From NCBI GenBank assembly GCA_947626845.1, contig CANQTW010000011.1, forward strand, positions 1 through 64,000: a stretch of 64,000 bases of DNA, read 5' to 3'. This document shows positions 25,508 through 34,157 of this stretch, one piece after another. This stretch comes from an uncultured Oscillospiraceae bacterium (GTDB lineage: Bacteria; Bacillota; Clostridia; Oscillospirales; Oscillospiraceae). Each line of letters opens with the position of its first letter. The first letter of the stretch is position 1. The notes below the pieces were generated by a model. It saw only the letters and a list, made by a program, of their open reading frames with translations. It was not told the DNA's origin and ran no database searches. A program made the translations under genes and the position numbers.

Positions 25508-27281
25508 TCTGCTCGCCTCCCTCCTCCTCAAGCTTCTGGAGATCCACCATATGCTTGTACTCCGGGCAGGTGGCGATCAGCTCGTCGTGACTGCCCACTG
25601 CCGCCAGCTCCCCGTCCTCCAGATAGAGAATCTTGTCCATCTGCTCGATGGTCGATATGCGGTGGGCAATGAGGATGGTGGTCTTGCCCTCCCGCGTCTT
25701 TTTCAGATTTTCCAGAATGGTCTTTTCCGTGCTGGTGTCCACGGCGGAGACCGAGTCGTCCAGGATCAGGATCGGCGCGTCCTTCAAAAGGGCGCGGGCG
25801 ATGGAGATACGCTGTTTCTGTCCGCCGGAGACGGTGACGCCGCGCTCGCCCAGCACCGTCTCGTACCCCTCCGAAAACTCCCGAATGTTGTCATCCACGT
25901 CGGAGAGGACGGCGGCCTCGGTGACCTTCTCCATATCGGGTTTGCCGTTGGTAAAGGCGATGTTCCGGGCGATGGTGTCGGAAAAGAGGAAATTGTCCTG
26001 GGGCACATAGGCGCAGGCGGCCCGTACATCGTGGATTTTCACGGTGTTCACGTCATGCCCGTCCACAAAGACGGCGCCGTCAGGCACGTTGTAGGTGCGC
26101 AGAATCAGGTCCACCAGAGTGGTCTTGCCCGCTCCCGTGCGGCCCACGATGCCCACGCTCTCCCCCGCGCGAATCTGGAAGGAGACGTCCTTCAGGACGT
26201 CATACTCCCCGCCGGGATAGCGGAAGGTCAGGTGCTTAAACTCGATATCCCCCCGAACGTCCCGCAGCTCCCCGACGCCCTCTCGGTCGATGACGTCCTG
26301 CTTGGCGTTGAGAAGCTCGCTGACGCGCTTGAGGGAGGCCTTGCCACGGCTGGTCATATCGATGAGCTCCGACACCGCCATGATGGGCCAGACGATGGCG
26401 TTGAAATAACCTATGTACTCCACCAGCTGTCCAGCGTTGAACACCTTCTCATGGACCAGCCAGCCGCCGTAGCCCAGCACCACGCAGATGACCGACTCCA
26501 CAAAGAGCGTCACTAAGATGTGCAGCAGCACCGAGGCGCGGGTAAAGTCCACGTTAGCCTTCTCGTTCTCCTGATTGAGCTTTTTGAAGGCCCACAGCTC
26601 CTTGGCCTCCTTGACAAAGGCCTTGATGACGGCAATGCCGGAGAAGGACTCCTGGGAGAAGTCCGAAAGCTTTGAAAAGGCCGCCTGGCGGATATCCCAC
26701 TTCTTCTCCATATAGTGCCCTACCACGGTGCTGATGCCAAAAAGGAACACCATGGGGATCAGGGAGAACAGCGTCAGGGTCCTGTCCATTTTGAACATCT
26801 TGAGGATGGACAGGATACCCAGCATCAGCGCGTCGGCCAGCATCAGAAGCCCGTTTCCGTAGCAGTCCTGAATGGTGTCCAGGTCGTTGGTGAAAAGGCT
26901 CATCAGGTCCCCCACCTTATGGACCTGATAGTACTGCTGAGAGAGGTCCTTGCAGTGGTCAAACATGCTGTTGCGGATCTCCGCCTCCACCCGCACGGCG
27001 GAGCCGAAGAAGCAGATGCGCCACAAAAACCGCCCGAAGACCATGCTGATGACCACCACCAGCATGGGCAGGCAAATCTCGTCCAGCAAAAAGTCCATAT
27101 CGAAGGTGCGCATGACGCCGTCCAGCATGACCTGACCGTCGTTCATGCCGTTGACCACCATCTGATAGAGCCGCGGCACCACCAGCTGCATATAGTCCAC
27201 CACGCCCAGCGCCAGCAGGCCCAGCAGTAAAAGCGGCCCGTACTTGATATAATATTTGTTGATGTGCTTTCCGAATATCAT
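25500..27281 (-). CDS. ABC exporter half (ATPase-permease fusion), subunit 1
   Basis: The 593-residue half-transporter has six predicted membrane helices, Walker A GRTGAGKTTLV, signature VSGGQKQRISIARAL and Walker B LILDDSVSAVD. The residue after Walker B is Asp (DDS) where canonical sites have Glu. This is typical of the degenerate nucleotide site in heterodimeric exporters, while the partner keeps DEA. ATG 27281 (MIFGKHINKYY) is preceded by AGGGACAGG. The substrate is unknown. Confidence 0.9.
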   Translation of the reverse strand: MIFGKHINKYYIKYGPLLLLGLLALGVVDYMQLVVPRLYQMVVNGMNDGQVMLDGVMRTFDMDFLLDEICLPMLVVVISMVFGRFLWRICFFGSAVRVEAEIRNSMFDHCKDLSQQYYQVHKVGDLMSLFTNDLDTIQDCYGNGLLMLADALMLGILSILKMFKMDRTLTLFSLIPMVFLFGISTVVGHYMEKKWDIRQAAFSKLSDFSQESFSGIAVIKAFVKEAKELWAFKKLNQENEKANVDFTRASVLLHILVTLFVESVICVVLGYGGWLVHEKVFNAGQLVEYIGYFNAIVWPIMAVSELIDMTSRGKASLKRVSELLNAKQDVIDREGVGELRDVRGDIEFKHLTFRYPGGEYDVLKDVSFQIRAGESVGIVGRTGAGKTTLVDLILRTYNVPDGAVFVDGHDVNTVKIHDVRAACAYVPQDNFLFSDTIARNIAFTNGKPDMEKVTEAAVLSDVDDNIREFSEGYETVLGERGVTVSGGQKQRISIARALLKDAPILILDDSVSAVDTSTEKTILENLKKTREGKTTILIAHRISTIEQMDKILYLEDGELAAVGSHDELIATCPEYKHMVDLQKLEEEGGEQNG

Positions 27282-27356
27282 TTCCTGTCCCTCAACGTAA
27301 GTGTGCTTTTCCCACAGAAAAAATCCCCCGCCGCCCAAAATTCCGCAGGGATTTGT

Positions 27357-27385
27357 ATTATAGCATAATCAAATGCGCTTTTCCA
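27357..27385 (-). promoter_or_regulatory. promoter of the ABC exporter operon
   Basis: On the minus strand TGGAAA (27380-27385), a 17-bp spacer and TATAAT (27357-27362) lie 76 bp upstream of the start codon. Confidence 0.6.
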
Positions 27386-27451
27386 CACTTTTTTCAAAAA
27401 AATGTTTGCGTTTCTTGCTGAAAAACTGTATATTCAAGGTATAATTTTCAG

Positions 27452-27490
27452 GCAAAAGGCCGCCTCCCGGTTTGCGACGGGAGGCGGCAC
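27452..27490 (-). terminator. terminator of the sigma-serpin operon
   Basis: An 11-bp perfect stem GCCGCCTCCCG/CGGGAGGCGGC (27459-27488) is followed on the minus strand by CTTTTG. It lies 30 bp after the serpin stop. Confidence 0.75.
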
Positions 27491-27517
27491 AGCTGTTTTG
27501 TCCTTTTGTCTCAGGGA

Positions 27518-28978
27518 TTAGGGATTGTTGACGATCCCGGCGAAAACGGGGACGCCGTTGTTCATGACCGTGAAGAGGAAGGGCCGGTCAAAGGTGATGT
27601 CCACCTCGTCGTCGGGAGGTTCGGCGGAGCCGATCATCACCGCCACCGTGTAGGCCGCGCCCACGCAGCCCTCCTCGTCGATGCTCACCCGCGCTCCATG
27701 GAGGACCTGGGAGAGGAACACATTGTTATCCGGCGTGAGGCCCTCCCCCATGACGGGGGAAAAATCGGCCTTCACCGGGTCAAACACCTCCGTGACCCCC
27801 AGGGCCTTCAGCTTCGGCCCGATCTCGCCGTCCTCCGTCACGTCGAATTTGGGCAGGGACAGGTTGACCTTCAGATATTTGCTCTCCACAGCGTCACTGT
27901 CCCCCGTGTCCGTCAGGAAGCTCACGGCGGCGGGATCGGCCAGGATTTCCTCTATGCTGACGCCCTCGTCCGGAAGCAGCAGCCGCATGGTGCCGCCGTA
28001 CTCAAAATCTTGCGTCACAGCGGAGAATTTGTCCGACCAGGAGTACTCCGCCTCGGAGCTGTTGTGCATAAATTCACACGCCGTATCCCCGGCGGGGGCG
28101 TGGAACACGCCGGTATCCGTTCTGTTGGGGTTGAAGCCGGCCTCCCACTTGTCCTTGAAAAGCACCGTTGTGGCCAGGGCCAGGGCGGTATCCGCGTCCA
28201 GATTCACCCCGTTCACCGCGTCCTCCAAAAGCCCGCCGGTGTGGGCGTTCAGCCATTTTTGCAAAAAGCCGTTGAAGTCGCCGTCGCCCATCTCCCCCCG
28301 GTAGGAGGAGGCGTAGTAGCTCTCCGCCAGGCGCTCTAAGGGCGCGGTCACATAGTCTACGTCGTCCCTGAGCCACACGGAAGCCGCCAGACCCAGGGTG
28401 TAGCTGCCGTCATCATTGTAGAGGGCGTTCCACACCCGGTTGGCCTGGGCACGCAGGGCCTCCACACTGTCCGCGCCCAGGACGTCCAGGATCTCCTGCC
28501 GGCTTGTCCCCTGGGTGATCTCCGACAGCATCCCCAGCGCCAGGTAGACGCTCACCGGCGAGCAGACGGTATTGCCGTCCCCGGCGCCTGTCAAAAGGGC
28601 GGGCACCAGCTTGCGCTCCCAGACGGTCAGGGCGTCCTGCTCCTCATTATTGAGCTGCCGCGTCCAGCGGTCCTCCCACCAGACGCCAAACTGCTCCTCG
28701 TCCATTTCCAGGGTGAGGTCGTCTATCTCCGGGTACCGGGGACGGTCCGGGTACCGGGCCTCCGCCAGCGCCACCGTCTCCCTGCCCGTGGGGGTGGGGC
28801 CGCCGGGATTCGCGCCCCGCCGCCCCGCCAGGGCCGCCACGCTCCCGGCCAGGATCGCCACGGCCAGCACCGCCGCCAGAGCGGCGGGCCAGCGCTTTCT
28901 CTTTTTTGCCTTCTTCGCGTTGTCTATCAAGTCATCACGGATATTCGTGACGCCGTCGTACATATTCTCAGGCTTCAT
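27518..28978 (-). CDS. membrane-anchored serpin, candidate anti-sigma sensor
   Basis: The 486-residue protein has three parts. Residues 1-30 are a short cytoplasmic segment (MYDGVTNIRDDLIDNAKKAKK). A membrane helix spans about 31-51. A complete serpin fold follows outside the cell (TVCSPVSVYLALGMLSEI; FNGFLQKWLNAHTGG; ALATTVLFKDKWEAGF; FDRPFLFTVMNNGVPVFAGIV). The reactive-centre hinge near residues 435-446 (EEGCVGAAYTVA) keeps the EEG and small residues of inhibitory serpins but has Cys instead of Thr at P14. ATG 28978 overlaps the sigma gene by 11 bp, with AGGAGG upstream. Gene order and the N-terminal segment resemble clostridial sigma/anti-sigma pairs. Confidence 0.85.
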   Translation of the reverse strand: MKPENMYDGVTNIRDDLIDNAKKAKKRKRWPAALAAVLAVAILAGSVAALAGRRGANPGGPTPTGRETVALAEARYPDRPRYPEIDDLTLEMDEEQFGVWWEDRWTRQLNNEEQDALTVWERKLVPALLTGAGDGNTVCSPVSVYLALGMLSEITQGTSRQEILDVLGADSVEALRAQANRVWNALYNDDGSYTLGLAASVWLRDDVDYVTAPLERLAESYYASSYRGEMGDGDFNGFLQKWLNAHTGGLLEDAVNGVNLDADTALALATTVLFKDKWEAGFNPNRTDTGVFHAPAGDTACEFMHNSSEAEYSWSDKFSAVTQDFEYGGTMRLLLPDEGVSIEEILADPAAVSFLTDTGDSDAVESKYLKVNLSLPKFDVTEDGEIGPKLKALGVTEVFDPVKADFSPVMGEGLTPDNNVFLSQVLHGARVSIDEEGCVGAAYTVAVMIGSAEPPDDEVDITFDRPFLFTVMNNGVPVFAGIVNNP

Positions 28979-29531
28979 TTGTAAATTCCTCCTTCGCAAG
29001 GCTTTCCCGCAGGCCAAGGCGCAGACGCCGGAGCCGCTGGGCCAGGGTGTTGGATCGCTCCCCCGTGTCCCGCGCCAGCTCCTCCAGGCTCTCCCCATAG
29101 AAGTAGCGGCGGACAAACAGCGTCCTGTCCCGCTCCGCCAGGGTATCCAGCCACCGGGAGATGGCGCGTCCCAGCTCTCGGCTCTCGATCTCCCGCTCCA
29201 CGTCCGCCCTGTCGGGGATCATCTCGGCCAGCTCGTCAAGCTGTGCCTCCAGGGCCGCGTACCGCTTTTCCGCACGGTTTTTTCGGAACCGGGAGATGGC
29301 CAGGTTCCGCGTCAGCCGTCCTAAAAACGCCTTCAGGGATTCCGGCCTCTCCGGCGGGATGGCGTTCCAGGCGGCCAGATAGGTGTCCGTGACACACTCC
29401 TCCGCGTCCCGCCTGTCATCCAAAAGGCGCGAGGCCAGCGCGGTCACAAACCCGCCGTATTTGGCTCTCGTCTCCCCGATGGCGCTCTCGTCCCTGGCAA
29501 AATAAAGCGCGACGATCCTCGCGTCCTCCAT
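28968..29531 (-). CDS. ECF-type RNA polymerase sigma factor
   Basis: The 187-residue factor has region 2 (ALASRLLDDRRDAEECVTDTYLAAWNAIPP; LKAFLGRLTRNLAISRFRKNRAEKR) and region 4 with the helix-turn-helix SLEELARDTGERSNTLAQRLRRLRLGL. There is no region 1 or 3. ATG 29531 follows GGGAGGTGAGG. It is coupled to the serpin gene, which probably controls its activity. Upstream, TTTTGCGACTATATGGTTGAC (minus strand, near 29560-29587) may hold an autoregulated promoter, but no defined ECF consensus could be assigned. Confidence 0.88.
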   Translation of the reverse strand: MEDARIVALYFARDESAIGETRAKYGGFVTALASRLLDDRRDAEECVTDTYLAAWNAIPPERPESLKAFLGRLTRNLAISRFRKNRAEKRYAALEAQLDELAEMIPDRADVEREIESRELGRAISRWLDTLAERDRTLFVRRYFYGESLEELARDTGERSNTLAQRLRRLRLGLRESLAKEEFTNEA

Positions 29532-29586
29532 TCCGCCTCACCTCCCGTATCTCTCTGATGGGCCCGTCAACCATATAGTCGCAAAA

Positions 29587-29612
29587 CGGACGGGAGATAT
29601 GACGCCGTCCTG
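29587..29612 (-). terminator. probable terminator after sigK
   Basis: A GGACGG/CCGTCC stem immediately after the sigK stop is followed on the minus strand by CGTTTTGC. The stem is only 6 bp, so this is a weak call. Confidence 0.4.
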
Positions 29613-30311
29613 TTAAAAATCCCCCTCAGCCTCCAAAAGCGCCCTCAGCTTATCCAGCGCCTTCTTCTCGATGCGGGAGATATAGGAACGGGAGATGCCC
29701 AGCTTCTCCGCCGTCTGCTTCTGGGTCAGGCGCGGCCCGCCCAGAAGGCCGTAGCGCAGGGTGACCACCTGCCGTTCCCTGGGCTCCAGGCCGTTCTCCA
29801 CAAAATACCGGAGCCGCCCGTAGACCTCCTGGGAGCTGAGACGCTCGAATACGTCGTCCTCGGCGCAGATCACGTCCATCAGGGAGAGACTGCTCCCGTC
29901 CCCGTCCGCGTCGATGGAGTCGGATAAAGACAAATCCCCCGCGCTCTTGCGCTGGCTTCTGAAATACATCAGGATCTCGTTCTCGATGCACCGGCTGGCG
30001 TAGGTGGCCAGCCGCACCCCCTTGTCCGGCTTGTAGGTGGAGATGCCTTTTATGAGGCCGATGGTCCCGATGGAGATCAAATCATCCTGATCCCTCGTCC
30101 TGGTATAATATTTTTTTACGATATGGGCCACCAGGCGCAGGTTGTGCTCGATAAGTGTATTCCGGGCCTCCTCGTCCCCGGCGGCGGCTCTCTCCAGGCA
30201 CTCCCGCTCCTGGGCCTCCGGGAGGGCCTTGGGGAAGGAGCCGGAGGGATTTGTGACCCGCAGGAGCAGAAAGGGATAGCTGAGAAGCGAGGCAAAAGCA
30301 ATAGACAGCAA
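29613..30311 (-). CDS. sigK: sporulation sigma factor SigK
   Basis: The 232-residue factor has a hydrophobic N-terminal pro-sequence (MLSIAFASLLSYPFLLL), region 2 with NLRLVAHIVKKYY and DDLISIGTIGLIKGISTYKPDKGVRLATYASRCIENEILMYFR, and region 4 with QKQTAEKLGISRSYISRIEKKAL. This is the late mother-cell sigma factor that drives coat and exosporium genes. The gene is uninterrupted, so there is no skin-type element. The start is TTG 30311 with only a weak GGTGG ahead; CTG or TTG alternatives nearby cannot be excluded. It marks the organism as spore-forming. Confidence 0.92.
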   Translation of the reverse strand: MLSIAFASLLSYPFLLLRVTNPSGSFPKALPEAQERECLERAAAGDEEARNTLIEHNLRLVAHIVKKYYTRTRDQDDLISIGTIGLIKGISTYKPDKGVRLATYASRCIENEILMYFRSQRKSAGDLSLSDSIDADGDGSSLSLMDVICAEDDVFERLSSQEVYGRLRYFVENGLEPRERQVVTLRYGLLGGPRLTQKQTAEKLGISRSYISRIEKKALDKLRALLEAEGDF

Positions 30312-30599
30312 GTTATTTCACCACCGATCAATAATTCCTGCCTACTATATTCCGTCGGGATTTGTCCTTATTCCCCCTGTTTCCGCACGGCTGCCCCTCT
30401 CGTCCGCGTCAATACTTTTCCGAACTGTAGTATGATATGTATATCTCGGCGCTGTACCTTTTTCGTCTCTTATGAGCCAAATATAACTTTAAAGCACGAA
30501 AGAAACGTGTTTTCCCCCTCAAAACAGGAAATTTTTTTAATTTTTCGTCAGTTTTTTCAAGGAAAACTCTTGAAAAATTTTAATAAATATGTTAATCTA

Positions 30600-30809
30600 A
30601 GATTGGTTAAAGGGGCCTTTTCATCACGCAATGCAAAGCAATCCCTTTTTCACGATTATTTTGCCCGCGCCGAGGCACTTATGTGCCGTCACTCTTATGG
30701 AGGGGAGCCCCATGCCGAGCGCGGCGGGACGGGTATATTTTTACCCGTCCCGGGGGCGTCTCTCCACATCTCACCCCTCTCCCCCGGCTCATCCGGGGGA
30801 GTTTTATTT
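30600..30809 (+). ncRNA. possible structured small RNA ending in a terminator
   Basis: The stretch 30312-31094 has no convincing gene. Within it are closely spaced stems: CCGCGC/GCGCGG enclosing GGCAC-TTAT-GTGCC and ATGG/CCAT arms (about 30664-30725), then a perfect 10-bp stem GGGACGGGTA/TACCCGTCCC (30726-30751), then a strong terminator (30779-30809). A terminator with no ORF before it suggests a non-coding transcript. No known RNA family was recognised and no clear promoter was found. The first part of the stretch (30312-30590) is AT-rich and must hold the sigK promoter on the other strand. Confidence 0.3.
30779..30809 (+). terminator. intrinsic terminator without an upstream gene
   Basis: CTCCCCCGG/CCGGGGGAG stem (9 bp, CTCAT loop) is followed by TTTTATTT. 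Confidence 0.8.
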
Positions 30810-30884
30810 ATGTATTAACGTTCAATGTCAAAAGGCAGGCGCTTGGTGCGTCTGCCATTTGAGTATCTGCCGCCGCTTTTGCGG

Positions 30885-30939
30885 CGTTGGTGCGGGTATG
30901 GGGACTTGAACCCCAACGCCGTGAAGCACGGGAACCTAA
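30885..30939 (-). repeat. truncated tRNA-Leu 3' half, putative att site
   Basis: These 55 bp are identical to 34905-34959, which cover the 3' part of the intact tRNA-Leu from the anticodon loop through variable arm, T-arm, acceptor and CCA. The 5' half of a tRNA is absent here, so this is not a functional tRNA gene. Together with the intact gene it brackets a 4-kb segment exactly as expected for integration into a tRNA 3' end. Confidence 0.85.
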
Positions 30940-31094
30940 TGGCGCTGTGATCTTGGTAAAAACCATAAAAAAAGCACTGGTTCACAGATATTTAAAAAGG
31001 ACATTTTTTGAAACCTTGCGGGAACGGTTCACAAAAGAGGCTTCTTTGATGCAAAGCGGTGATAGGATTCCAAAGAAAGGAAAGGTGATGATCT

Positions 31095-31775
31095 ATGAGC
31101 ATCCCAGAAAAAGCCCTGGCAATCCTTCTCTCAGCGTTGCTCGCGCTCTCCCTCGCCTCCTGCGCCCAAGGGCAGGTCAACGAGGACCGGCTCCCCGGCG
31201 GCGTTCCTGGCGGGCAAGGGTCCGGTGACGGTACACAAGGCTCCGCCACCGGCGGTGCTCAGGAGGACGAGGACCTTTATCCTCCAGGATTGGACGATTA
31301 TGCCGACGTCAAGGACAGCACCTTCGAGGATACGCGCAGCGAGCCGGGAGGAGGGACGCTCCTCTATACGGTGACCTCCGTGGAGCTCTATGACAGCCTT
31401 GAGGCCGCCGGGATCAGCGAGGAGTCCTACGCCGTTGCGGGTGAGGAAAAATACGATCACTACATCAAGATTGACATGACCATTCAAAATGTGGATATAA
31501 CGGACATTAGCCATGATTTTTCAATCAACTCCTTTGACCTTCAGTGCCGGCTTTATATGTTGGAGCCTGTATGGTTCAGCCTGGGCGGCCTGGAGGACGA
31601 AGACGGAAGGGGCTATTTCCATTATAAGCTCCCACCCACTGGTGAAAGCATGGAGATTTCGGTGGCTTGGGGAGTGGAGGACAGCGAGCTTACTAAGCTG
31701 CGCGATGCCGGCAGTATCTGGCTCACCTACGGTATAAACGTCTGGCAGAAGATGAAGCTGGAGGGACTGCTATGA
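31095..31775 (+). CDS. lipoprotein of the tRNA-Leu island (DUF5027-like)
   Basis: The 226-residue protein has a signal peptide with lipobox LSLASCAQ (Cys23), a Gly/Asp-rich linker, and a globular domain with TLLYTVTSVELYDSLEAAGI and YDHYIKIDMTIQNVDI. It resembles clostridial DUF5027-type lipoproteins found beside ABC transporters; this family name is given from memory and is tentative. AGGTGATG precedes ATG 31095. Its stop overlaps the first permease gene (ATGA), so it should act outside the cell with the ABC complex, perhaps binding or sensing a peptide. Confidence 0.7.
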   Translation: MSIPEKALAILLSALLALSLASCAQGQVNEDRLPGGVPGGQGSGDGTQGSATGGAQEDEDLYPPGLDDYADVKDSTFEDTRSEPGGGTLLYTVTSVELYDSLEAAGISEESYAVAGEEKYDHYIKIDMTIQNVDITDISHDFSINSFDLQCRLYMLEPVWFSLGGLEDEDGRGYFHYKLPPTGESMEISVAWGVEDSELTKLRDAGSIWLTYGINVWQKMKLEGLL

Positions 31776-32629
31776 GAGGACTTTTGAAAACCGAACTCAA
31801 AAAGGCGTTCCGAAGTCCCTGGTTTGCGTCGGCAGTCCTCATTGGCCTTGCCTGCGCGCTTTGGTGCCTCTGGGACGCCGCAAAGGAGGTCTATGGGGAG
31901 AACGGCTGGTTCGCATTTGAGAGGTACTGCATGGAATCCGAGATCATGATGGTCGGAAATGGGACAACCCTATACACCGCCTGGCTGGGCATGTCCCAGT
32001 CCACCGCCCACACGGTTTTCTACCGGCTGTTTCCCCTCCTGGCCCTGCTGCCCTGCGGCATGGGGATCTCGGAGGAGCTGAACGGCGGGTATGTGAAGGC
32101 CGTCGTCCCTTTAGTGGGTCGAAAAAAATATTTCTCCGCCAAGCTCCTGGCGGCGTTTCTCTCCGGCGGTGCGGCGGTTTGCCTGCCGCTCCTCTTTAAT
32201 CTGACCGCCACCGCCGCCCTCGTTCCGGCGATCAGGTTGTCGCCTTATGACGTGACCACTTACGCGGTCAGCCATGGAGACCTGTTCTCCGCCTTCTCCT
32301 ACTCCCACCCCCTGCTCTATGCCCTGGCGTTTATCGATGTGGATTTCATCTTCGGGGGCCTCTTTGCGTGTCTCGCGCTCCCGGTGGCACTCAGGAGTGA
32401 AAAGCGCGTGGCGGCAGTGGCAATCCCGTACATTTGTCTCCTGCTGGCGGACGCGGCCAAGGGGTTTCTCTATTTCATCAGCTACCTGGAGATTTCCCCG
32501 ATGGACCTGGTCAGCGTCCAACGGTTCAATATGGCAAAGCCCTGGATATACGGTGTATGGCTTGCGATCTTAGCCGGCGTCAACCTGGTTCTTGGGCTTT
32601 GGAAAGGGGCGAAGAGAGACATTGTATAA
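31772..32629 (+). CDS. ABC-2-type permease, first
   Basis: The 285-residue integral membrane protein begins with the amphipathic MRGLLKTELKKAFRSPWF typical of ABC-2 permeases, followed by about six membrane segments. The cytoplasmic loop GGYVKAVVPLVGRKKYFSAKLL is typical of bacteriocin/antimicrobial-peptide transporters (YxxGxSRxxxFxxK-like). It is coupled by overlap to the genes on both sides. Probably one half of a two-permease efflux complex. Confidence 0.75.
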   Translation: MRGLLKTELKKAFRSPWFASAVLIGLACALWCLWDAAKEVYGENGWFAFERYCMESEIMMVGNGTTLYTAWLGMSQSTAHTVFYRLFPLLALLPCGMGISEELNGGYVKAVVPLVGRKKYFSAKLLAAFLSGGAAVCLPLLFNLTATAALVPAIRLSPYDVTTYAVSHGDLFSAFSYSHPLLYALAFIDVDFIFGGLFACLALPVALRSEKRVAAVAIPYICLLLADAAKGFLYFISYLEISPMDLVSVQRFNMAKPWIYGVWLAILAGVNLVLGLWKGAKRDIV

Positions 32630-33473
32630 GGTCGTCCGATACGATCTCCGCTACGGCATTTTAGAGGGGTGGAGAAAGCTTCTCCTGGCCGCTGCCCTGG
32701 GTGGATTCGTTTTTATCAATTTCTACTTTGACCTCGTGGGCCTGTCCATGTACTTCACAGGAGAACCCTGGAGTTTCAACAAGCTCGACCCGTCCCTGGG
32801 GGATGTGATCGTTCTGGAGCTGGGGGCGAATTTCGGGCGCACGGGCGGCGGCCCCACAAGCTCCTTTGTCTTCCCCACACTCTGGTACCTCTCCATCCTG
32901 CTCCCGTGCTACATGACGCTGACCCTGGCCTCCGACGATTTAAGCGCCGGAGGGGTGCAGATCATGTCCCGGCTCCGGGGGCGGGGCCGGTGGTGGCTCT
33001 CCAAATGCGCCCTGTGCGCGGCGCTGGTGGTCCTCTACTACGCGGCGCTCTACGCCTTTTTGTGGCTCGTCTGCGCGGCCTTTGGTTTTGGAACCTCTAT
33101 CGTGCCAGATGAGGCCATCTTCAATACCTACTTCGGCGCGGTTTTTGTGGCCGCCGAGACCACCCCCGCCGCCCTCTTCGCGGCCCTCATTGTCCAGCCG
33201 ATCCTGGTGACCGTGGCGTTGAGCCTCCTTCAGATGGCCATGACGCTCTTTGTCAAGCCCATCTACGCCTTCATCGCCGTGGCGGCGTATCTGGCGGCAA
33301 GTACGCTGGGCTTCTCCCCGGCGCTTCTCGGAACCTTCGCCATGCCGGTGCGCTCGTCGGCCATTGGGGTCTATAACTTCGACTTCCTCTCCTGCCTCAC
33401 GATCTGCGCGGCCCTGTCGTTGATCGCCGTGCTCATCGGGCGGTGGAGGATCGCGAAAACGGATATACTGTAG
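32622..33473 (+). CDS. ABC-2-type permease, second
   Basis: The 283-residue membrane protein starts LYKVVRYDLRYGILEGWRK and has about six hydrophobic segments with the loop SAGGVQIMSRLRGRGRWWLSK. No ATG fits; TTG 32622, overlapping the previous stop by 8 bp, is preferred, and TTG 32592 is an alternative. It probably pairs with the preceding permease and the following ATPase. Confidence 0.72.
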   Translation: MYKVVRYDLRYGILEGWRKLLLAAALGGFVFINFYFDLVGLSMYFTGEPWSFNKLDPSLGDVIVLELGANFGRTGGGPTSSFVFPTLWYLSILLPCYMTLTLASDDLSAGGVQIMSRLRGRGRWWLSKCALCAALVVLYYAALYAFLWLVCAAFGFGTSIVPDEAIFNTYFGAVFVAAETTPAALFAALIVQPILVTVALSLLQMAMTLFVKPIYAFIAVAAYLAASTLGFSPALLGTFAMPVRSSAIGVYNFDFLSCLTICAALSLIAVLIGRWRIAKTDIL

Positions 33474-33482
33474 GTGAACGAT

Positions 33483-34157
33483 ATGGAAATCCTGCTGGAA
33501 AACGTAACTAAAACCTTTGGACACACCAACGTCATCGAGGACGTGTCCATGTCCATGCGCTCCGGGCGCGTCTACGGCCTCCAGGGCATCAACGGCTGTG
33601 GCAAGACCATGCTCATGCGCCTTATCTCCGGGCTCATCCACCCCACCTCCGGGCGGGTACTGGTGGACGGCAAGGCCCTCGTGGGCGAGAACAGCTTCCC
33701 GGAGAGCATGGGCCTGCTCATCGAAAATCCCTCGTTCCTCAAGAGCTGCTCCGGGCGAAAGAATCTGGAGATGCTGGCCTCCATACGGGGCAGGATCGAT
33801 ACCGCCGGTGTGCAGAGCGCACTGAAGCGGGTGGGCCTTGCGGAAAACGCGGACAAGAAGTACGGAAAATATTCCCTGGGGATGCGGCAGAAGTTAGGCA
33901 TCGCCTGCGCCGTCATGGAGCGGCCCGACCTCATCTTGCTGGATGAGCCCTTTATCTCCCTGGACGAGGCGGCGGTGGAGCGCACGGCCCAGATCATCCG
34001 GGAGGAGAAGGAGCGGGGCGCGCTCATCATCCTCTCCTGCCACGATTACGACTTGTTGACCGGATGTTCAGATGAAATTTATAAAATCGTGGCCGGAAAA
34101 TTGGCCCACCGGCTCGTCCGGGACGGGGCCGATCAGTTCAAGGAGGCGGAGCTGTGA
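33483..34157 (+). CDS. ABC transporter ATP-binding protein
   Basis: The 224-residue ATPase has Walker A GINGCGKTMLM, signature YSLGMRQKLGIA, Walker B LILLDEPFISLDE and switch LSCHDYD. LGMRQ in place of LSGGQ is typical of ATPases serving ABC-2 peptide/antimicrobial exporters. ATG 33483 is used because AGGTGA precedes it; GTG 33474 is also in frame. It energises the two preceding permeases. Confidence 0.85.
   Translation: MEILLENVTKTFGHTNVIEDVSMSMRSGRVYGLQGINGCGKTMLMRLISGLIHPTSGRVLVDGKALVGENSFPESMGLLIENPSFLKSCSGRKNLEMLASIRGRIDTAGVQSALKRVGLAENADKKYGKYSLGMRQKLGIACAVMERPDLILLDEPFISLDEAAVERTAQIIREEKERGALIILSCHDYDLLTGCSDEIYKIVAGKLAHRLVRDGADQFKEAEL

Noticed and set aside
29613..30311. Interruption of sigK by a skin-like prophage element
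   Set aside because: The reading frame is complete from pro-sequence to the final helix-turn-helix.
30885..30939. Second functional tRNA-Leu gene
   Set aside because: Only the 3' half is present; the D-arm and 5' acceptor strand are missing.
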